A stretch of DNA of 64,000 nucleotides from NCBI GenBank assembly GCA_001577345.1, contig LSLI01000009.1, forward strand, positions 1 through 64,000, written 5' to 3'. The position numbers were made by a program, and so were the translations under genes. The DNA is from Candidatus Gallionella acididurans (GTDB taxonomy: Bacteria; Pseudomonadota; Gammaproteobacteria; Burkholderiales; Gallionellaceae). The first letter of the stretch is position 1; each line of letters begins with the position of its first letter. Positions 1-8,567 of this stretch are shown here, piece by piece. Under the pieces are notes generated by a model, which saw only the letters and a list, made by a program, of their open reading frames with translations, made no database searches and had not been told where the DNA came from.

Positions 1-63
1 TGCAAAAGGTAAGCAAGCATCCAACATTCAGGCTCCTTAATCGGTTACTGAGTAGGTATAGAG

Positions 64-90
64 CCCAGCACGCAAATGTTGGGTTTTTTT
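64..90 (+). terminator. Rho-independent terminator upstream of ihfB
   Basis: A 7-bp stem (CCCAGCA / TGTTGGG, one G-T wobble) with a six-base loop is followed by seven T residues. It would end a transcript entering from the left edge. In many proteobacteria rpsA precedes ihfB, but rpsA is not visible here, so the terminated gene is unknown. Confidence 0.7.
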
Positions 91-190
91 GTTTGTGTCG
101 GGTGAATTTCACCAGCGTCAGCCATCGGGCAGCCTTAATAAAATTACCACGCAATCACGCAGCAAAATATCCACTCCACAACCACTCAAA

Positions 191-478
191 ATGATCCGTT
201 CCGAACTAATTTCCCATCTCGCTGACAAGCATCCCCAGTACACCGCTTCTGATGTTGAACTTGCCGTCAAAACCATTGTTGACTCCATCGTTAATCGCTT
301 GGCTAAAGGCGGCAGAGTCGAATTGAAGAGGTTTGGCAGTTTCAGCGTTCGTACCAGGCCACCAAGATTGGGACGCAACCCCGGGACAGGTGAAGAGGTG
401 AAAGTGCCGGAAAAGTCTGTGCTGAATTTCAAGCCGGGAACTGAGTTACGGGAGAGGGTGAACAAGGAATCTGCCTAG
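191..478 (+). CDS. ihfB: Integration host factor subunit beta (HU/IHF family)
   Basis: This 95-aa protein matches the usual IHF-beta length. It starts MIRSELI and contains the DNA-binding arm region RFGSFSVRTRPPRLGRNP and the conserved FKPGTELRERVN tail. IHF is a heterodimer that bends DNA at specific sites and acts in recombination, replication and transcription. The ORF track opens at 89, but the family N-terminus begins at the ATG at 191; the 34 extra residues have no family character. No strong Shine-Dalgarno is visible before 191. The gene follows a terminator and is probably transcribed from its own promoter. Confidence 0.93.
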   Translation: MIRSELISHLADKHPQYTASDVELAVKTIVDSIVNRLAKGGRVELKRFGSFSVRTRPPRLGRNPGTGEEVKVPEKSVLNFKPGTELRERVNKESA

Positions 479-720
479 ATAATTTGGCGCATTGATTGTT
501 CGGCATTTGCGGCGTAGGCTGCGATCTGGATTTTTGCTGCCAGTTTGCGGGGGTATGTATTGAGAGCCATGCCGTGCTAGTTGGCTGGGGTTTAATGCCG
601 TTTTATTGGGGGAGAACCCAGGCCATGTCCATGGGCTAACTTACAAGAGAGCAGGATGACATCCGAATACCGGCAAGCAGGCGCATTAATTTGCCATTTT
701 TATCCTCTGGAGAACACATT

Positions 721-1326
721 ATGGAAAACCAATTAGATACTTCTGCATTCGGAAGCCCAACCATGTTGGAAGTAGACGACGAGGCGTCCAATTTGAGGCA
801 TATGGAAAAAAATGCGCTGCCGGTTTCCACCGGACGCCCAACAGTCCTGGTGGTAGACGACGAGCCGTCAAATTTAATTCTCCTGGATAGAATACTGGGC
901 AGGGATTACATCATACAGAAGGCCGGCAATGGCTCAGAAGCTATCGAGCTTGCCTTTGCCAACCCGCCCGACTTGATCCTGGTCGACGTGATGATGCCGA
1001 TTATGGATGGCTTCGAAGTCTGCCGCCGTGTCAGGGAAAACGCTTTGACAATGCATGTGCCGGTGATTTTTATCACCGGCAAAAATGAAATCAAGGACGA
1101 AGAGCTCGGGTTTGCCGTGGGCGCATCGGATTTCATTCACAAGCCCATCAGCGCACCTATCGTCGTTGCACGGGTCAGATTACAACTTAAAATAAAATTC
1201 ATGCATAACTACCTGCGGGGCGAACTGGCCAGGCTGCAGGGAAATGCCGGTGATGTTAAACAGCGTGCAACACTTTCCGGATTGGGGGTGGAAACAGCGC
1301 CCAATAGTTCCCACCTCAGTGTGTAG
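721..1326 (+). CDS. Stand-alone response regulator receiver protein with duplicated N-terminal segment
   Basis: The start at 721 is set by CTGGAG eight bases upstream; the track's earlier start has no such support. A CheY-like receiver domain begins near residue 37 (VLVVDDEPSN), with the phospho-acceptor Asp in LILVDVMMP and the conserved Lys in FIHKPIS. No output domain follows, only about 50 residues without a recognised fold, so it may pass signals by protein contact. Before the receiver, residues 11-29 are a degenerate copy of its first strand and helix (PTMLEVDDEASNL), which looks like an 81-bp-offset duplication. No kinase is adjacent, so the partner is unknown. Confidence 0.8.
   Translation: MENQLDTSAFGSPTMLEVDDEASNLRHMEKNALPVSTGRPTVLVVDDEPSNLILLDRILGRDYIIQKAGNGSEAIELAFANPPDLILVDVMMPIMDGFEVCRRVRENALTMHVPVIFITGKNEIKDEELGFAVGASDFIHKPISAPIVVARVRLQLKIKFMHNYLRGELARLQGNAGDVKQRATLSGLGVETAPNSSHLSV
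751..887 (+). repeat. Imperfect in-frame duplication inside the receiver gene
   Basis: About 55 bases starting at 751 (GGAAGCCCAACC...) recur from 832 (GGACGCCCAACA...) with an 81-bp offset, which is 27 codons. At the protein level PTMLEVDDEASNL mirrors PTVLVVDDEPSNL. The upstream copy lacks the rest of a receiver domain. Confidence 0.8.
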
Positions 1327-1733
1327 CCATCCGGCGGTTCAGCCGGTGGTATCTGGAGTGTTTTATATGCGCTTCATTTGCGAAATTCGCAGGCGATACC
1401 CGGTACAAAAGGCCGCCCCGGCTAACCTGGGTGTCCGTGGTTGACCAAATTGAAAGGATGGTTGTAGCAATGGAATAGCCATTTCCCAGTGCCCGGACTT
1501 ATCTTTTCTGGCGCACCAACAATTCAAAGGTTTTCATCACCGGCATTTTATGGGTGTGGTCGAACCAATCGTTCAAGAACTTTGAAGACCTTGAGGAGCG
1601 ACTTCTGGCTGACTGGATTGCATTTGGGAGCAAAAATGTGAATCAGCGTTTTGCATTTGCGATGAAGCAGCGTTGTACTAAAATGACAGTAGTTTAAAAT
1701 TTCAAACTGGTTAACTTGAGAGGTGGAAATAAA
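1327..1733. other. Intergenic region without a supported gene
   Basis: About 400 bases separate the receiver gene from the lipoprotein operon. Only short open stretches without ribosome-binding sites occur. One frame stays open for about 65 codons before 1700 but lacks a convincing start. The last part should hold the promoter of the lipoprotein operon; AGAGGTGG just before 1734 is its ribosome-binding site. No clear -35/-10 pair could be assigned. Confidence 0.4.
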
Positions 1734-2309
1734 ATGAAGAATCCTAGCGTTGTTAAAATATTACTATTTCTGGCCATGCTGGCAGCCGGTATTTCAGGTT
1801 GCTCAACCGAGTCCACAAAAGTTGAAAGCAATTTGGGTATCAAGGGCGCTCCGGATTGGGTAAATAAGGGTAGCGCCATTCTTAGCACCAAGGATGGCCG
1901 CCTATTCCAGGGGGTGGGTTCCGCCGCTCCAATGGGGGACATGTCACTGCAGAAATCGGTTGCCGACGACAGGGCCAGAGCCGAAGTTGCTCGTGAATTG
2001 TCCTCTTTTCTTGACGTGGTTTCGAATGACTATTCGGCTTCCGCCAAGTCTGGCGGTGCAGCTGGTGAAAATGAAGAGTCCGTATCTCGCCAGATTAAAA
2101 ATACAACTGCCATTAATATGGCGGGTGCAAAAATCATTGGAAGCTGGCGCGACCCCCAATCAAACACGATCTGGTCTATCGCCGAACTGGACATGGAGCA
2201 TGTAAAGAGCACGGTGGCGGGGGTAAAGGACATGAATCCCGACCTGAAGCGTTACATAGGGACATCTGCAGACAATATATTTGACCGCGTTTCACAGGAG
2301 AAAAAATAA
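1734..2309 (+). CDS. LPP20-like outer membrane lipoprotein
   Basis: The ATG at 1734 follows AGAGGTGG at good spacing. The 191-aa product has a hydrophobic signal and a lipobox ending GISGC, so it should be acylated at Cys and anchored in the envelope. The region GAPDWVNKGS followed by FQGVGSA and an Ala/Arg-rich stretch (DDRARAEVARELSSFL) resembles the LPP20 lipoprotein family, whose role is not well defined. It is the first gene of a four-gene set. Its stop codon overlaps the start of the lpoB-like gene (TAATG), so the two are translationally coupled. A second LPP20-like protein ends the operon. Confidence 0.72.
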   Translation: MKNPSVVKILLFLAMLAAGISGCSTESTKVESNLGIKGAPDWVNKGSAILSTKDGRLFQGVGSAAPMGDMSLQKSVADDRARAEVARELSSFLDVVSNDYSASAKSGGAAGENEESVSRQIKNTTAINMAGAKIIGSWRDPQSNTIWSIAELDMEHVKSTVAGVKDMNPDLKRYIGTSADNIFDRVSQEKK

Positions 2310-2920
2310 TGCGTTTTCAATCTTTATCAAAAACCATGGCCGCCGCCTTGACGGTTCTGGCTTTCTCCCTGGCGGGGTGTTCCACATCAGTCACGCGTAT
2401 GAATGCGTCGGAAGTCAAGGATCTTAGCGGTGCGTGGAACGACACCGATTCGCAGCTGGTTGCGGCCGAAATGATGAAAGACGTGCTAAGCCGTGAATGG
2501 ATAGATGATTTCAAGAACACAAATAATCGCAAGCCGGCAGTGATTGTGGGCGAGGTGCGCAACTTGAGTGATGAGCACATCAGCGTTAGCGCTTTCATTC
2601 AGGAATTGCAGCGTAATCTGATCAATTCAGGGAAGGTCATATTTGTTGCATCCTCCACCGAGCGCAAGGAAATTCGCGGCGAGCGGGCTGACCAGGATAT
2701 CAATGCCAGCGAAGCGACCCGCAAGGCAATGGGCAAGGAAAAGGGCGCTGATTTTATGTTGCAGGGCACGATCAACACCATCATAGATGTCGGCGGCAGT
2801 GATCAGCTGCGTTATTACCAGGTCAACCTGACTTTGATCAGCCTTTCCGACAATGTAATAGTCTGGAACGGCGAAAAGAAAATCAAGAAAATGATTGAAC
2901 GCAGCAGACTCAGGTTCTAA
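2309..2920 (+). CDS. LpoB-like penicillin-binding-protein activator lipoprotein
   Basis: This 203-aa lipoprotein has a signal peptide and lipobox (LAGCS), followed by a domain resembling LpoB: MMKDVLSREWIDDF, PAVIVGEVRNLSDEHI and a C-terminal DFMLQGTINTI. LpoB proteins lie in the outer membrane and activate the peptidoglycan synthase PBP1B; the fold resembles the TolB N-terminal domain. Enteric LpoB sits elsewhere in its genome, and here the gene is flanked by LPP20-like and COG3014-like lipoproteins. In this context the target may not be PBP1B. The ATG at 2309 overlaps the upstream stop. Confidence 0.75.
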   Translation: MRFQSLSKTMAAALTVLAFSLAGCSTSVTRMNASEVKDLSGAWNDTDSQLVAAEMMKDVLSREWIDDFKNTNNRKPAVIVGEVRNLSDEHISVSAFIQELQRNLINSGKVIFVASSTERKEIRGERADQDINASEATRKAMGKEKGADFMLQGTINTIIDVGGSDQLRYYQVNLTLISLSDNVIVWNGEKKIKKMIERSRLRF

Positions 2921-3076
2921 CAAAAACTTGCGAACTTCGGAACCGGGCTGCGCACGGCATGTAATCTGGCCGTGTGTTGCCTGGTCGGCATCGAATGTTT
3001 ATCCGCCTGGCTCGCAGGCTGTTATTTCAGTGCGGCGGTGAGCAATGAGTGCGCGAATGTTATTTGCAGCGACGAA

Positions 3077-4474
3077 ATGAATATTATTTGCAGTACATTG
3101 CTCAAGGTTCTACGCTCATGGCCGGGGATATTGGCTGTAGCGTTATTTGGTTTGCAGGGATGCGCCACTTACAGTAGCTCTTTCAGGGCGGTTGACCGCG
3201 ACCTTGCGGCGCAGAATTACGATGCGGCTTTATCGGATAATGCAAAGGAATCCAAGTCCCCAAAGGATCGCGTGTTGTACCTCCTTAACAAGGGGATGAT
3301 ACTGCGCATGAAGCGCGATTTTAAGGATTCGAATTTGGCATTCGGGGCGGCCAAGACGGAAATGGATCGCCTGTATGCCGCAAGCGTCACTGAAAATGCG
3401 CTGTCTGTGATGGTTAATGACTCAATGGTCAGTTATTCGGGCGACAACTATGAGCGGATACTGTTGCATCTGTACATGGCACTCAATTACCTGGAGCTGG
3501 GCCAGCCTGATTCGGCACGGGTAGAGGCACTGCAGGTTGACGATGATCTGCGCGAGTTTGCCGAAAAACATCCGAACAGCAAATTTTCGGAGGATGCGTT
3601 TACGCTCTATCTGACCGGCATGATCTATGAGGACAGGGGTGAATGGAGCGATGCCATGATCTCATACCGGAGTGCGTATAACGCCTACATGAAGGACTTT
3701 GCCTATTATCGAGTGGCTTTGCCGTCCACGCTCAAGGACGACTTGATGCGGATGGCAAAGCGGGTGGGGTTGAGGAACGAGCTGCGCAAATATGAAGCCG
3801 AGTTCAATGTTGATCCCCTGGATAACAAAAGGGCGGACCCTGACCGGGGGGAATTGATATTCGTTCTGAATAACGGGCTTGCCCCTGTCAAGCATGAGAG
3901 GACTGCCGCTTTGGTCGATCCCAACAGCGGTATCATGGTCAGGATCTCCTTGCCTTATTATGAATCGCGGAATGACTATAATAACAATGTGGTGGCCGCT
4001 CGCATCACGGTCAGCGACAAGCAGTCGACCACTGAGCTGGTGGAAAATGTCGATGCTATCGCCAGAAAAAACCTGGAAGATCATATGCCCGCAATAATTG
4101 CGCGCTCGATAGCGCGGGCCGTGGTCAAGACCGAGGCAGTCAGGAGGGCACAGGCAGGGGCCATGAATGGCAATAACAACGGCAATAACAATGGAGCCAT
4201 GTTCGGCATGCTGGGGGCATTGGCTTTGCAGGTGGCGGCCGTGGCCTCCGAGCAGGCTGATACGCGCAGCTGGCTGACGCTGCCCTCCAATATCCAGCTG
4301 GCGCGCTTGTCTTTGCCTCCGGGCAGCTATAGTGTCAAAGTGGAATTATTGGGGGCCGATCAGATGGTTGTCGCTACACAAGATTTTCCCAATATTGCAA
4401 TCAGAAAGACCCATAAAACTTTCCTGACCCAACATTGGATACCTCAACAGATTACTACCGGGGAATTAAAATGA
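3077..4474 (+). CDS. COG3014-like lipoprotein with TPR-type helical N-terminal half
   Basis: The ATG at 3077 gives a clear lipoprotein signal with lipobox LQGCAT; the track's GTG at 2972 adds 35 residues that spoil it. The N-terminal half (about residues 30-240) is helical and TPR-like (DRVLYLLNKGMILRMKRDF, LHLYMALNYLELGQPDSA). The C-terminal half is predicted to be beta-rich and includes an Asn/Gly stretch (NGNNNGNNNG) and a possible hydrophobic segment. It resembles COG3014 proteins of unknown function that occur beside LpoB and LPP20 lipoproteins. It overlaps the next gene by four bases (ATGA). Confidence 0.72.
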   Translation: MNIICSTLLKVLRSWPGILAVALFGLQGCATYSSSFRAVDRDLAAQNYDAALSDNAKESKSPKDRVLYLLNKGMILRMKRDFKDSNLAFGAAKTEMDRLYAASVTENALSVMVNDSMVSYSGDNYERILLHLYMALNYLELGQPDSARVEALQVDDDLREFAEKHPNSKFSEDAFTLYLTGMIYEDRGEWSDAMISYRSAYNAYMKDFAYYRVALPSTLKDDLMRMAKRVGLRNELRKYEAEFNVDPLDNKRADPDRGELIFVLNNGLAPVKHERTAALVDPNSGIMVRISLPYYESRNDYNNNVVAARITVSDKQSTTELVENVDAIARKNLEDHMPAIIARSIARAVVKTEAVRRAQAGAMNGNNNGNNNGAMFGMLGALALQVAAVASEQADTRSWLTLPSNIQLARLSLPPGSYSVKVELLGADQMVVATQDFPNIAIRKTHKTFLTQHWIPQQITTGELK

Positions 4475-5487
4475 AGCTACCGTTAACCGTTGTATTTGTG
4501 GCCACTGCATTGATATTCGGCGGATGCGCCACCAAACCGAGCCAGCCGGACTGGGTTGCCGGTGACAGCGCCAAATACACGAACACCCAGTATTTGATCG
4601 GACGGGGCCAGGCGTCCACGATAGAAGATGCCGAAGATCGTGCCCGCGCCGACCTGGCCAAAATTTTCCAGGTGGCAGTGGCGGTGCGCAGTGAAGATGT
4701 GCAGAGTTACAAAAGTGCCCCTGAAAATGCAGCCGGCCCGGGTCAGTATGCCGGTGAATCTTCCCGCCATATCACCACCCGCACCGACCAGATAATCAGC
4801 GGCATACAAATCGCTGAAATCTGGCAGGACCCGGTCAGCAAGACCCGGTATGCACTGGCGATATTGCCGCGAATGCAAACGGCAGCCAGCCTGAGAGAGC
4901 AGATCAACCAGCTGGATGACGCAACCCAGGCCAGCATTGACCAGTCAAAAAACACCCCTGATCTGTTTATCAAGATTGCGGCCGCAAGCAAAGCCGTGGA
5001 GTCACAACTGGAACGCGAGGGGTTGCAGAAAGCTCTGCAAGTGGTGGACATAACGGGCCGCGGTGTAGATCCGAAGTTCAGCAGCGGCAAGCTCAGTGCC
5101 GATATGGACGATCTGTTGAAGCGCGTGCGGATAGCGCCAAGGGTGGCGGAAGGTTCAGCCCCCGGCTTGGATGAAATCGTGGCGGGAGCCCTGTCCCACG
5201 CCGGTTTTATGATCGACACCGGGGATAAGCCGGATTATTTCCTTAAAGCCAGTCTCAAGCTGGCCGATCTGGGCCTAAAGGAAGGATGGTACTGGCAACG
5301 GGGCGATCTGGAAATCACCTTGTCTGAAGCCGTCACAGGACGCGTTCGTGGCACGCAACACTGGTTCGTCAAGGGTGCCGCGCCGGACAAGGAAACTGCG
5401 ATCAGGCGTGCCCTGGATGAGGCAGATGCTGTGCTGAAAAAAGAGCTGAGACCAGCAATTATCAGTATGGCTGTCGGCCAAAAATGA
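4471..5487 (+). CDS. LPP20 family lipoprotein, larger paralogue
   Basis: The ATG at 4471 follows GGGGA and overlaps the upstream stop codon. The 338-aa product has a lipobox (FGGCAT), then QPDWVAGDSAKY and IGRGQASTIEDAEDRARADL, the LPP20-type pattern shared with the first gene of the operon. The C-terminal half carries a second domain (DYFLKASLKLADL, a tryptophan-rich WYWQRGDLEITL). The four genes likely encode an envelope assembly. Function is not known for the set, and no promoter is seen inside it. Confidence 0.72.
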   Translation: MKLPLTVVFVATALIFGGCATKPSQPDWVAGDSAKYTNTQYLIGRGQASTIEDAEDRARADLAKIFQVAVAVRSEDVQSYKSAPENAAGPGQYAGESSRHITTRTDQIISGIQIAEIWQDPVSKTRYALAILPRMQTAASLREQINQLDDATQASIDQSKNTPDLFIKIAAASKAVESQLEREGLQKALQVVDITGRGVDPKFSSGKLSADMDDLLKRVRIAPRVAEGSAPGLDEIVAGALSHAGFMIDTGDKPDYFLKASLKLADLGLKEGWYWQRGDLEITLSEAVTGRVRGTQHWFVKGAAPDKETAIRRALDEADAVLKKELRPAIISMAVGQK

Positions 5488-5629
5488 TTTTAAAAATGCT
5501 TCAGGATCATACGGAGCAGAGGTGAATGTCTTAACAAAAGGGAGAGGGCTAAGGCGCACGCCCAGCAGAGAAACATGCAGGGAGATAGTATGGGTTCGCC
5601 GTGGCAACTGGACCATCAGGCAAATCGAA

Positions 5630-5660
5630 TTAAACCTTGCCCATCTCATTCTGTTACAAT
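5630..5660 (+). promoter_or_regulatory. Candidate sigma-70 promoter of the tmRNA gene
   Basis: TACAAT at 5655-5660 is a good -10 box about 25 bases before the mature tmRNA end. The best upstream box is weak (TTAAAC at 5630, spacer 19). The -10 assignment is firmer than the -35. Confidence 0.35.
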
Positions 5661-5684
5661 CCGCACTGTTTTGTAGTATTACCC

Positions 5685-6053
5685 GGGGACGACTTGGCTT
5701 CGACGTGGGTTACAAAGCAGCGTAGGGCATACCGAGGACCCGCCACCTCGTAAATCAGCTGGAAAAAACTAGTCGCAAACGACGAAAAGTACGCTTTAGC
5801 AGCTTAGTCTGCTAGACCTCACACCCTGCTGTCTGTGGAGGGGCTCAAAGCCGCAAGGCTGAGATGAGTGAGGTAATTTACACAGAATCGTGCCGGTCAG
5901 GGTCACTTTGATCGGAGCTAGAAACAAGGTGACTCGTCCTTTACCAGCCCGCCGGTTGGCGTGTACGGGATCAAATTAAATAACATGGCTAAGTATGTAG
6001 AACTATCTGTAGAGGACTTGCGGACGCGGGTTCAATTCCCGCCGTCTCCACCA
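5685..6053 (+). ncRNA. ssrA: Transfer-messenger RNA (tmRNA)
   Basis: The 5' end GGGGACG pairs with CGTCTCC before ACCA at 6050-6053, forming the tRNA-Ala-like acceptor stem with one G-U pair. The T-arm GGGTTCAATTCCC is intact. The resume codon GCA at 5775 opens a reading frame encoding the tag ANDEKYALAA, ending at TAG 5805-5807. tmRNA rescues stalled ribosomes with SmpB and marks the unfinished protein for proteolysis. The gene is followed by a strong terminator. An antisense ORF over its 3' end is spurious. Confidence 0.97.
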
Positions 6054-6088
6054 ACACCAAGGTGACCAGAAACCACTGGAAACCAACA

Positions 6089-6126
6089 CAGCTAAGCCAT
6101 TTGACCGGCTTGGCTGTTTCTTTTTC
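6089..6126 (+). terminator. Terminator of ssrA
   Basis: A 10-bp stem (CAGCTAAGCC / GGCTTGGCTG, one wobble) with an eight-base loop is followed by TTTCTTTTT. It lies 35 bases after the tmRNA 3' end. Confidence 0.85.
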
Positions 6127-6589
6127 AAGCGTCGAAATTGTCCAGAATGGGCTGATTCCAGCTTAGTCTGGTCACGGATGGTTTCAGCTAACCACATGTC
6201 CCCGTCCCCTTGTCTTGCTATCGTAAAGCGCAGTCCGCGACAGACACAGAGCGGATAGCCTCATCACAAACTTGCGTCATTCAGGGCAATATTTTGATTG
6301 TGCCGAAACGAACGATACAGGTTTTTTTTGCCCCGGAATTCGCCGCATTGACATTGCTTGCGGTGCGGAGTACTTTGAATCCAGCAGGAACATTGGTTTA
6401 AAGTAATGGGATTCAATTCCCCTCTTTTTAAACCCCCGATCACCGAATGATGTTCTTGCTACATACTTCTCTATGCATTCATTAGATGCTAGTCGCCACC
6501 TGTTTTTAGTGCCGCTGTTATTTTTCCGTCTGGGCAATTTCAGCAGTTGTCTTAAGGTGACCAAGAGCTAATTACAAAGGAGAGTGAAA
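6127..6589. other. Intergenic region between tmRNA and small membrane protein
   Basis: No supported gene lies in these 460 bases. The ORFs of 60-95 codons in the track lack ribosome-binding sites and family character. A T-arm-like string (GGGATTCAATTCCCC, near 6408) recalls the tmRNA 3' end but has no flanking tRNA structure. The last part holds the ribosome-binding site of the 43-aa gene. Confidence 0.35.
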
Positions 6590-6721
6590 ATGTCAACTTT
6601 AGAACATGGAAAACCTGAAGATGATCCAAATTTAGCAACGCGTGAACTTGTATATGTGGCTTTTTTATTCATTACCGGGACGGTGTTTGCAATTCTGCTT
6701 TTGACAGGGTCGCTATTTTAA
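6590..6721 (+). CDS. Small single-pass membrane protein, 43 aa
   Basis: This ORF is below the track's length cut-off. ATG at 6590 follows AAAGGAGAG at good spacing. The product begins with a polar segment (MSTLEHGKPEDDPN) and continues as one membrane helix (VYVAFLFITGTVFAILLL). The strong ribosome-binding site and the clean polar/hydrophobic division support a real gene. Small subunits of respiratory oxidases have this shape, but no specific family is recognised. It ends 20 bases before the left att repeat of the integrated element, so it belongs to the chromosome. Confidence 0.6.
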   Translation: MSTLEHGKPEDDPNLATRELVYVAFLFITGTVFAILLLTGSLF

Positions 6722-6741
6722 CGAGTGGTGATGCGTTTGGT

Positions 6742-6770
6742 TATCGGATGGGATAAAACGGCTATTTGGT
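6742..6770. repeat. Left attachment repeat (att core, chromosomal far end)
   Basis: TATCGGATGGGATAAAACGG plus nine more bases match 15295-15323 exactly. Beyond the repeat CCTCGACAG continues here, whereas the right end has GTCCTCGACAGG; the 3' tRNA similarity therefore persists with a two-base offset. Confidence 0.88.
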
Positions 6771-6838
6771 CCTCGACAGAGTACGAACAGCAGCCCGCAA
6801 GCCGCTATTCATAAGGGCGTGGCTTGTTTGGTTTTAGC

Positions 6839-6861
6839 TTTTACCAACACTTTTACCAACA
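6839..6861. promoter_or_regulatory. Candidate integrase arm-type sites, left end
   Basis: TTTTACCAACA occurs twice in direct orientation (6839-6849 and 6851-6861), about 70 bases inside the left att repeat. The same motif recurs several times near the right end. This pattern fits arm-type binding sites of a tyrosine integrase. Confidence 0.6.
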
Positions 6862-7067
6862 AACTGCGCCGCCTATCGTATGTTGGCATCCTGTTTCAGG
6901 TCAGGTTGTGAACTCTCATAAATCCACGCCGCACAGTTTTCCGCGTAGTTTTGTCTCTTCCTGTGTGGCGTAAGATTTGCCAGCACGCAGCCTTTAATCG
7001 TTCCCTTCAGCTTTAGTAGTGTTCTTATGCCGCCTTTTGAACGCACGTAAATAATTTTGCATTTAAT

Positions 7068-8450
7068 CTATTTAAGTGGTTTGAATGGTTTTATATTACC
7101 CAAGCAAATATTCATCATTTGATCTTGTAACGCATGTCCACCAGCATAAAAAAATCCGGAATCAAGATATACTTGGTTTATTGCATTTTTTATAACTTTA
7201 TCAGAAAAAGTTTTTCCATATACACCTGCTAACAATCTGAATGCTTGTTCTGGCGAGAAGTAATCATCCCTAAATTTTGCTGAATTCTCATAAACACTTC
7301 CCAGATTTGAGCAATAACATAATTTGTTTTTCTTGCAACTTTCGACCTCGGCGTCTTTTGCTCCACTTGCTATAACTTCACCCACCATACTCTTAATTTT
7401 TTGCGCCACTTGACTGACATCGCAGTTGTCGCAATGGGAGATACGGCCAGCGACAATGCCCTTATGTGGGGTGTTGTTTGAACTGTTGAGAATGAATAGA
7501 CTCAGGGAGTATCCTTTTGTGATTTCTACTCTGGCATAAAAATTTGAATGAAGGGATTTCGCTATAGCTCGCGCGACTTTGGTGTCGTCTTGCTTGGCTT
7601 TGAACATTTTTAATAATTTCTCCCGTGAATTTTCTTCAATCTGCACCCCGGATAAAACTTCATACTTTTTGCTTAGCTCTTCTACTAAGGCAGCGTTTAA
7701 TGCTGATTCCAAGCTCTGGTCATTTTCATCAAGTAGCAACGGCATTAAAACAATACGATCTTTATTTATACTGCCCGCTGGTTCTCCTTTACCATTTGAT
7801 ACTATGGTTTCCGAAATATCGGAAGCCGCTGACAAAAGTACTCTCAGATTGACTTGGGCTTTTTCAAGCCCCTGTTTAGCCGCCTTGCGATACCAGTCTA
7901 CGGCTTGTGCATAGTCTTTTGGAACTCCTAGACCATATTCATACATCCGGCCCAAATTGTTTTGAGCCATTGCATTTCCTTGCTCAGCCGACTTGCGATA
8001 CCACTCTACGGCTTGCGCATAGTCTTGCGGAACGCCTTGACCCTTGTAATACATGAAGCCCAAATAATATTGAGCATCTGCATTTTCCTGCTCGGCTGCC
8101 TTGCGAAACAACTCTGCGGCTTTTGCGTAGTCTTGCGGAACGCCTAGACCATTGACATACATTAGGCCTAGGTTTCTTTGAGCACCTGCATGTCCCTGTT
8201 CAGCCGCCTTGCTGAACCATTCAATAGCTTTTGTATAGTCTTTTGGAAGCCCTTGACCGTTAGCATACATTACACCTAGTAATTTTTGTGCATCCGCACT
8301 ACCATGCTGCGCCAATGGCATGGCTTCTTGCAAAGCTTTAGCATAATCGCCTTTATCATAGGCCGCCTTTGCGTCTTCCACTCCTGCATATCCTGCTATA
8401 GCGAAAAACAGGCCAAGCATTGCAGCAAGGGCTACAAGTTTCACTTTCAT
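7068..8450 (-). CDS. Secreted Sel1-repeat protein with C-terminal unknown domain (island cargo)
   Basis: The 460-aa product starts MKVKLVALAAMLGLFFAIAGYAG, a typical signal peptide. Residues about 25-215 hold Sel1-like repeats (AQKLLGVMYANGQGLPKDYTK and similar units with Y.KA..W..KAAEQG). The region after residue 230 (RIVLMPLLLDENDQSLESAL...ELSKKYEVLSGVQI) recalls a TolB-N/CsgG-like alpha-beta domain, though this is only a pattern judgement. The last 150 residues contain two close Cys pairs (CDNCD, CYCSN). It lies at the end of the element opposite the integrase and is richer in A+T than the replication genes. A role as envelope or host-interaction cargo is inference. Confidence 0.75.
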   Translation of the reverse strand: MKVKLVALAAMLGLFFAIAGYAGVEDAKAAYDKGDYAKALQEAMPLAQHGSADAQKLLGVMYANGQGLPKDYTKAIEWFSKAAEQGHAGAQRNLGLMYVNGLGVPQDYAKAAELFRKAAEQENADAQYYLGFMYYKGQGVPQDYAQAVEWYRKSAEQGNAMAQNNLGRMYEYGLGVPKDYAQAVDWYRKAAKQGLEKAQVNLRVLLSAASDISETIVSNGKGEPAGSINKDRIVLMPLLLDENDQSLESALNAALVEELSKKYEVLSGVQIEENSREKLLKMFKAKQDDTKVARAIAKSLHSNFYARVEITKGYSLSLFILNSSNNTPHKGIVAGRISHCDNCDVSQVAQKIKSMVGEVIASGAKDAEVESCKKNKLCYCSNLGSVYENSAKFRDDYFSPEQAFRLLAGVYGKTFSDKVIKNAINQVYLDSGFFYAGGHALQDQMMNICLGNIKPFKPLK

Positions 8451-8567
8451 AAAAACCTCACTGTAAATTCTAATGTGTCATAGTATTGCCGATTGCACGG
8501 ACTAGCAACAATGTTGCCGCGTTAATAATTCTCCCGCTTATATTTCAGTGCCCGATTCTCACCAGCG

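Noticed and set aside
6003-6197. Minus-strand ORF ending RRRELNPRPQVLYR over the tmRNA 3' end
   Set aside because: It is antisense to ssrA and is a well-known type of spurious translation of tRNA-like sequence.
6405-6430. T-arm-like GGGATTCAATTCCCC as a tRNA or second tmRNA end
   Set aside because: No acceptor or anticodon structure surrounds it.
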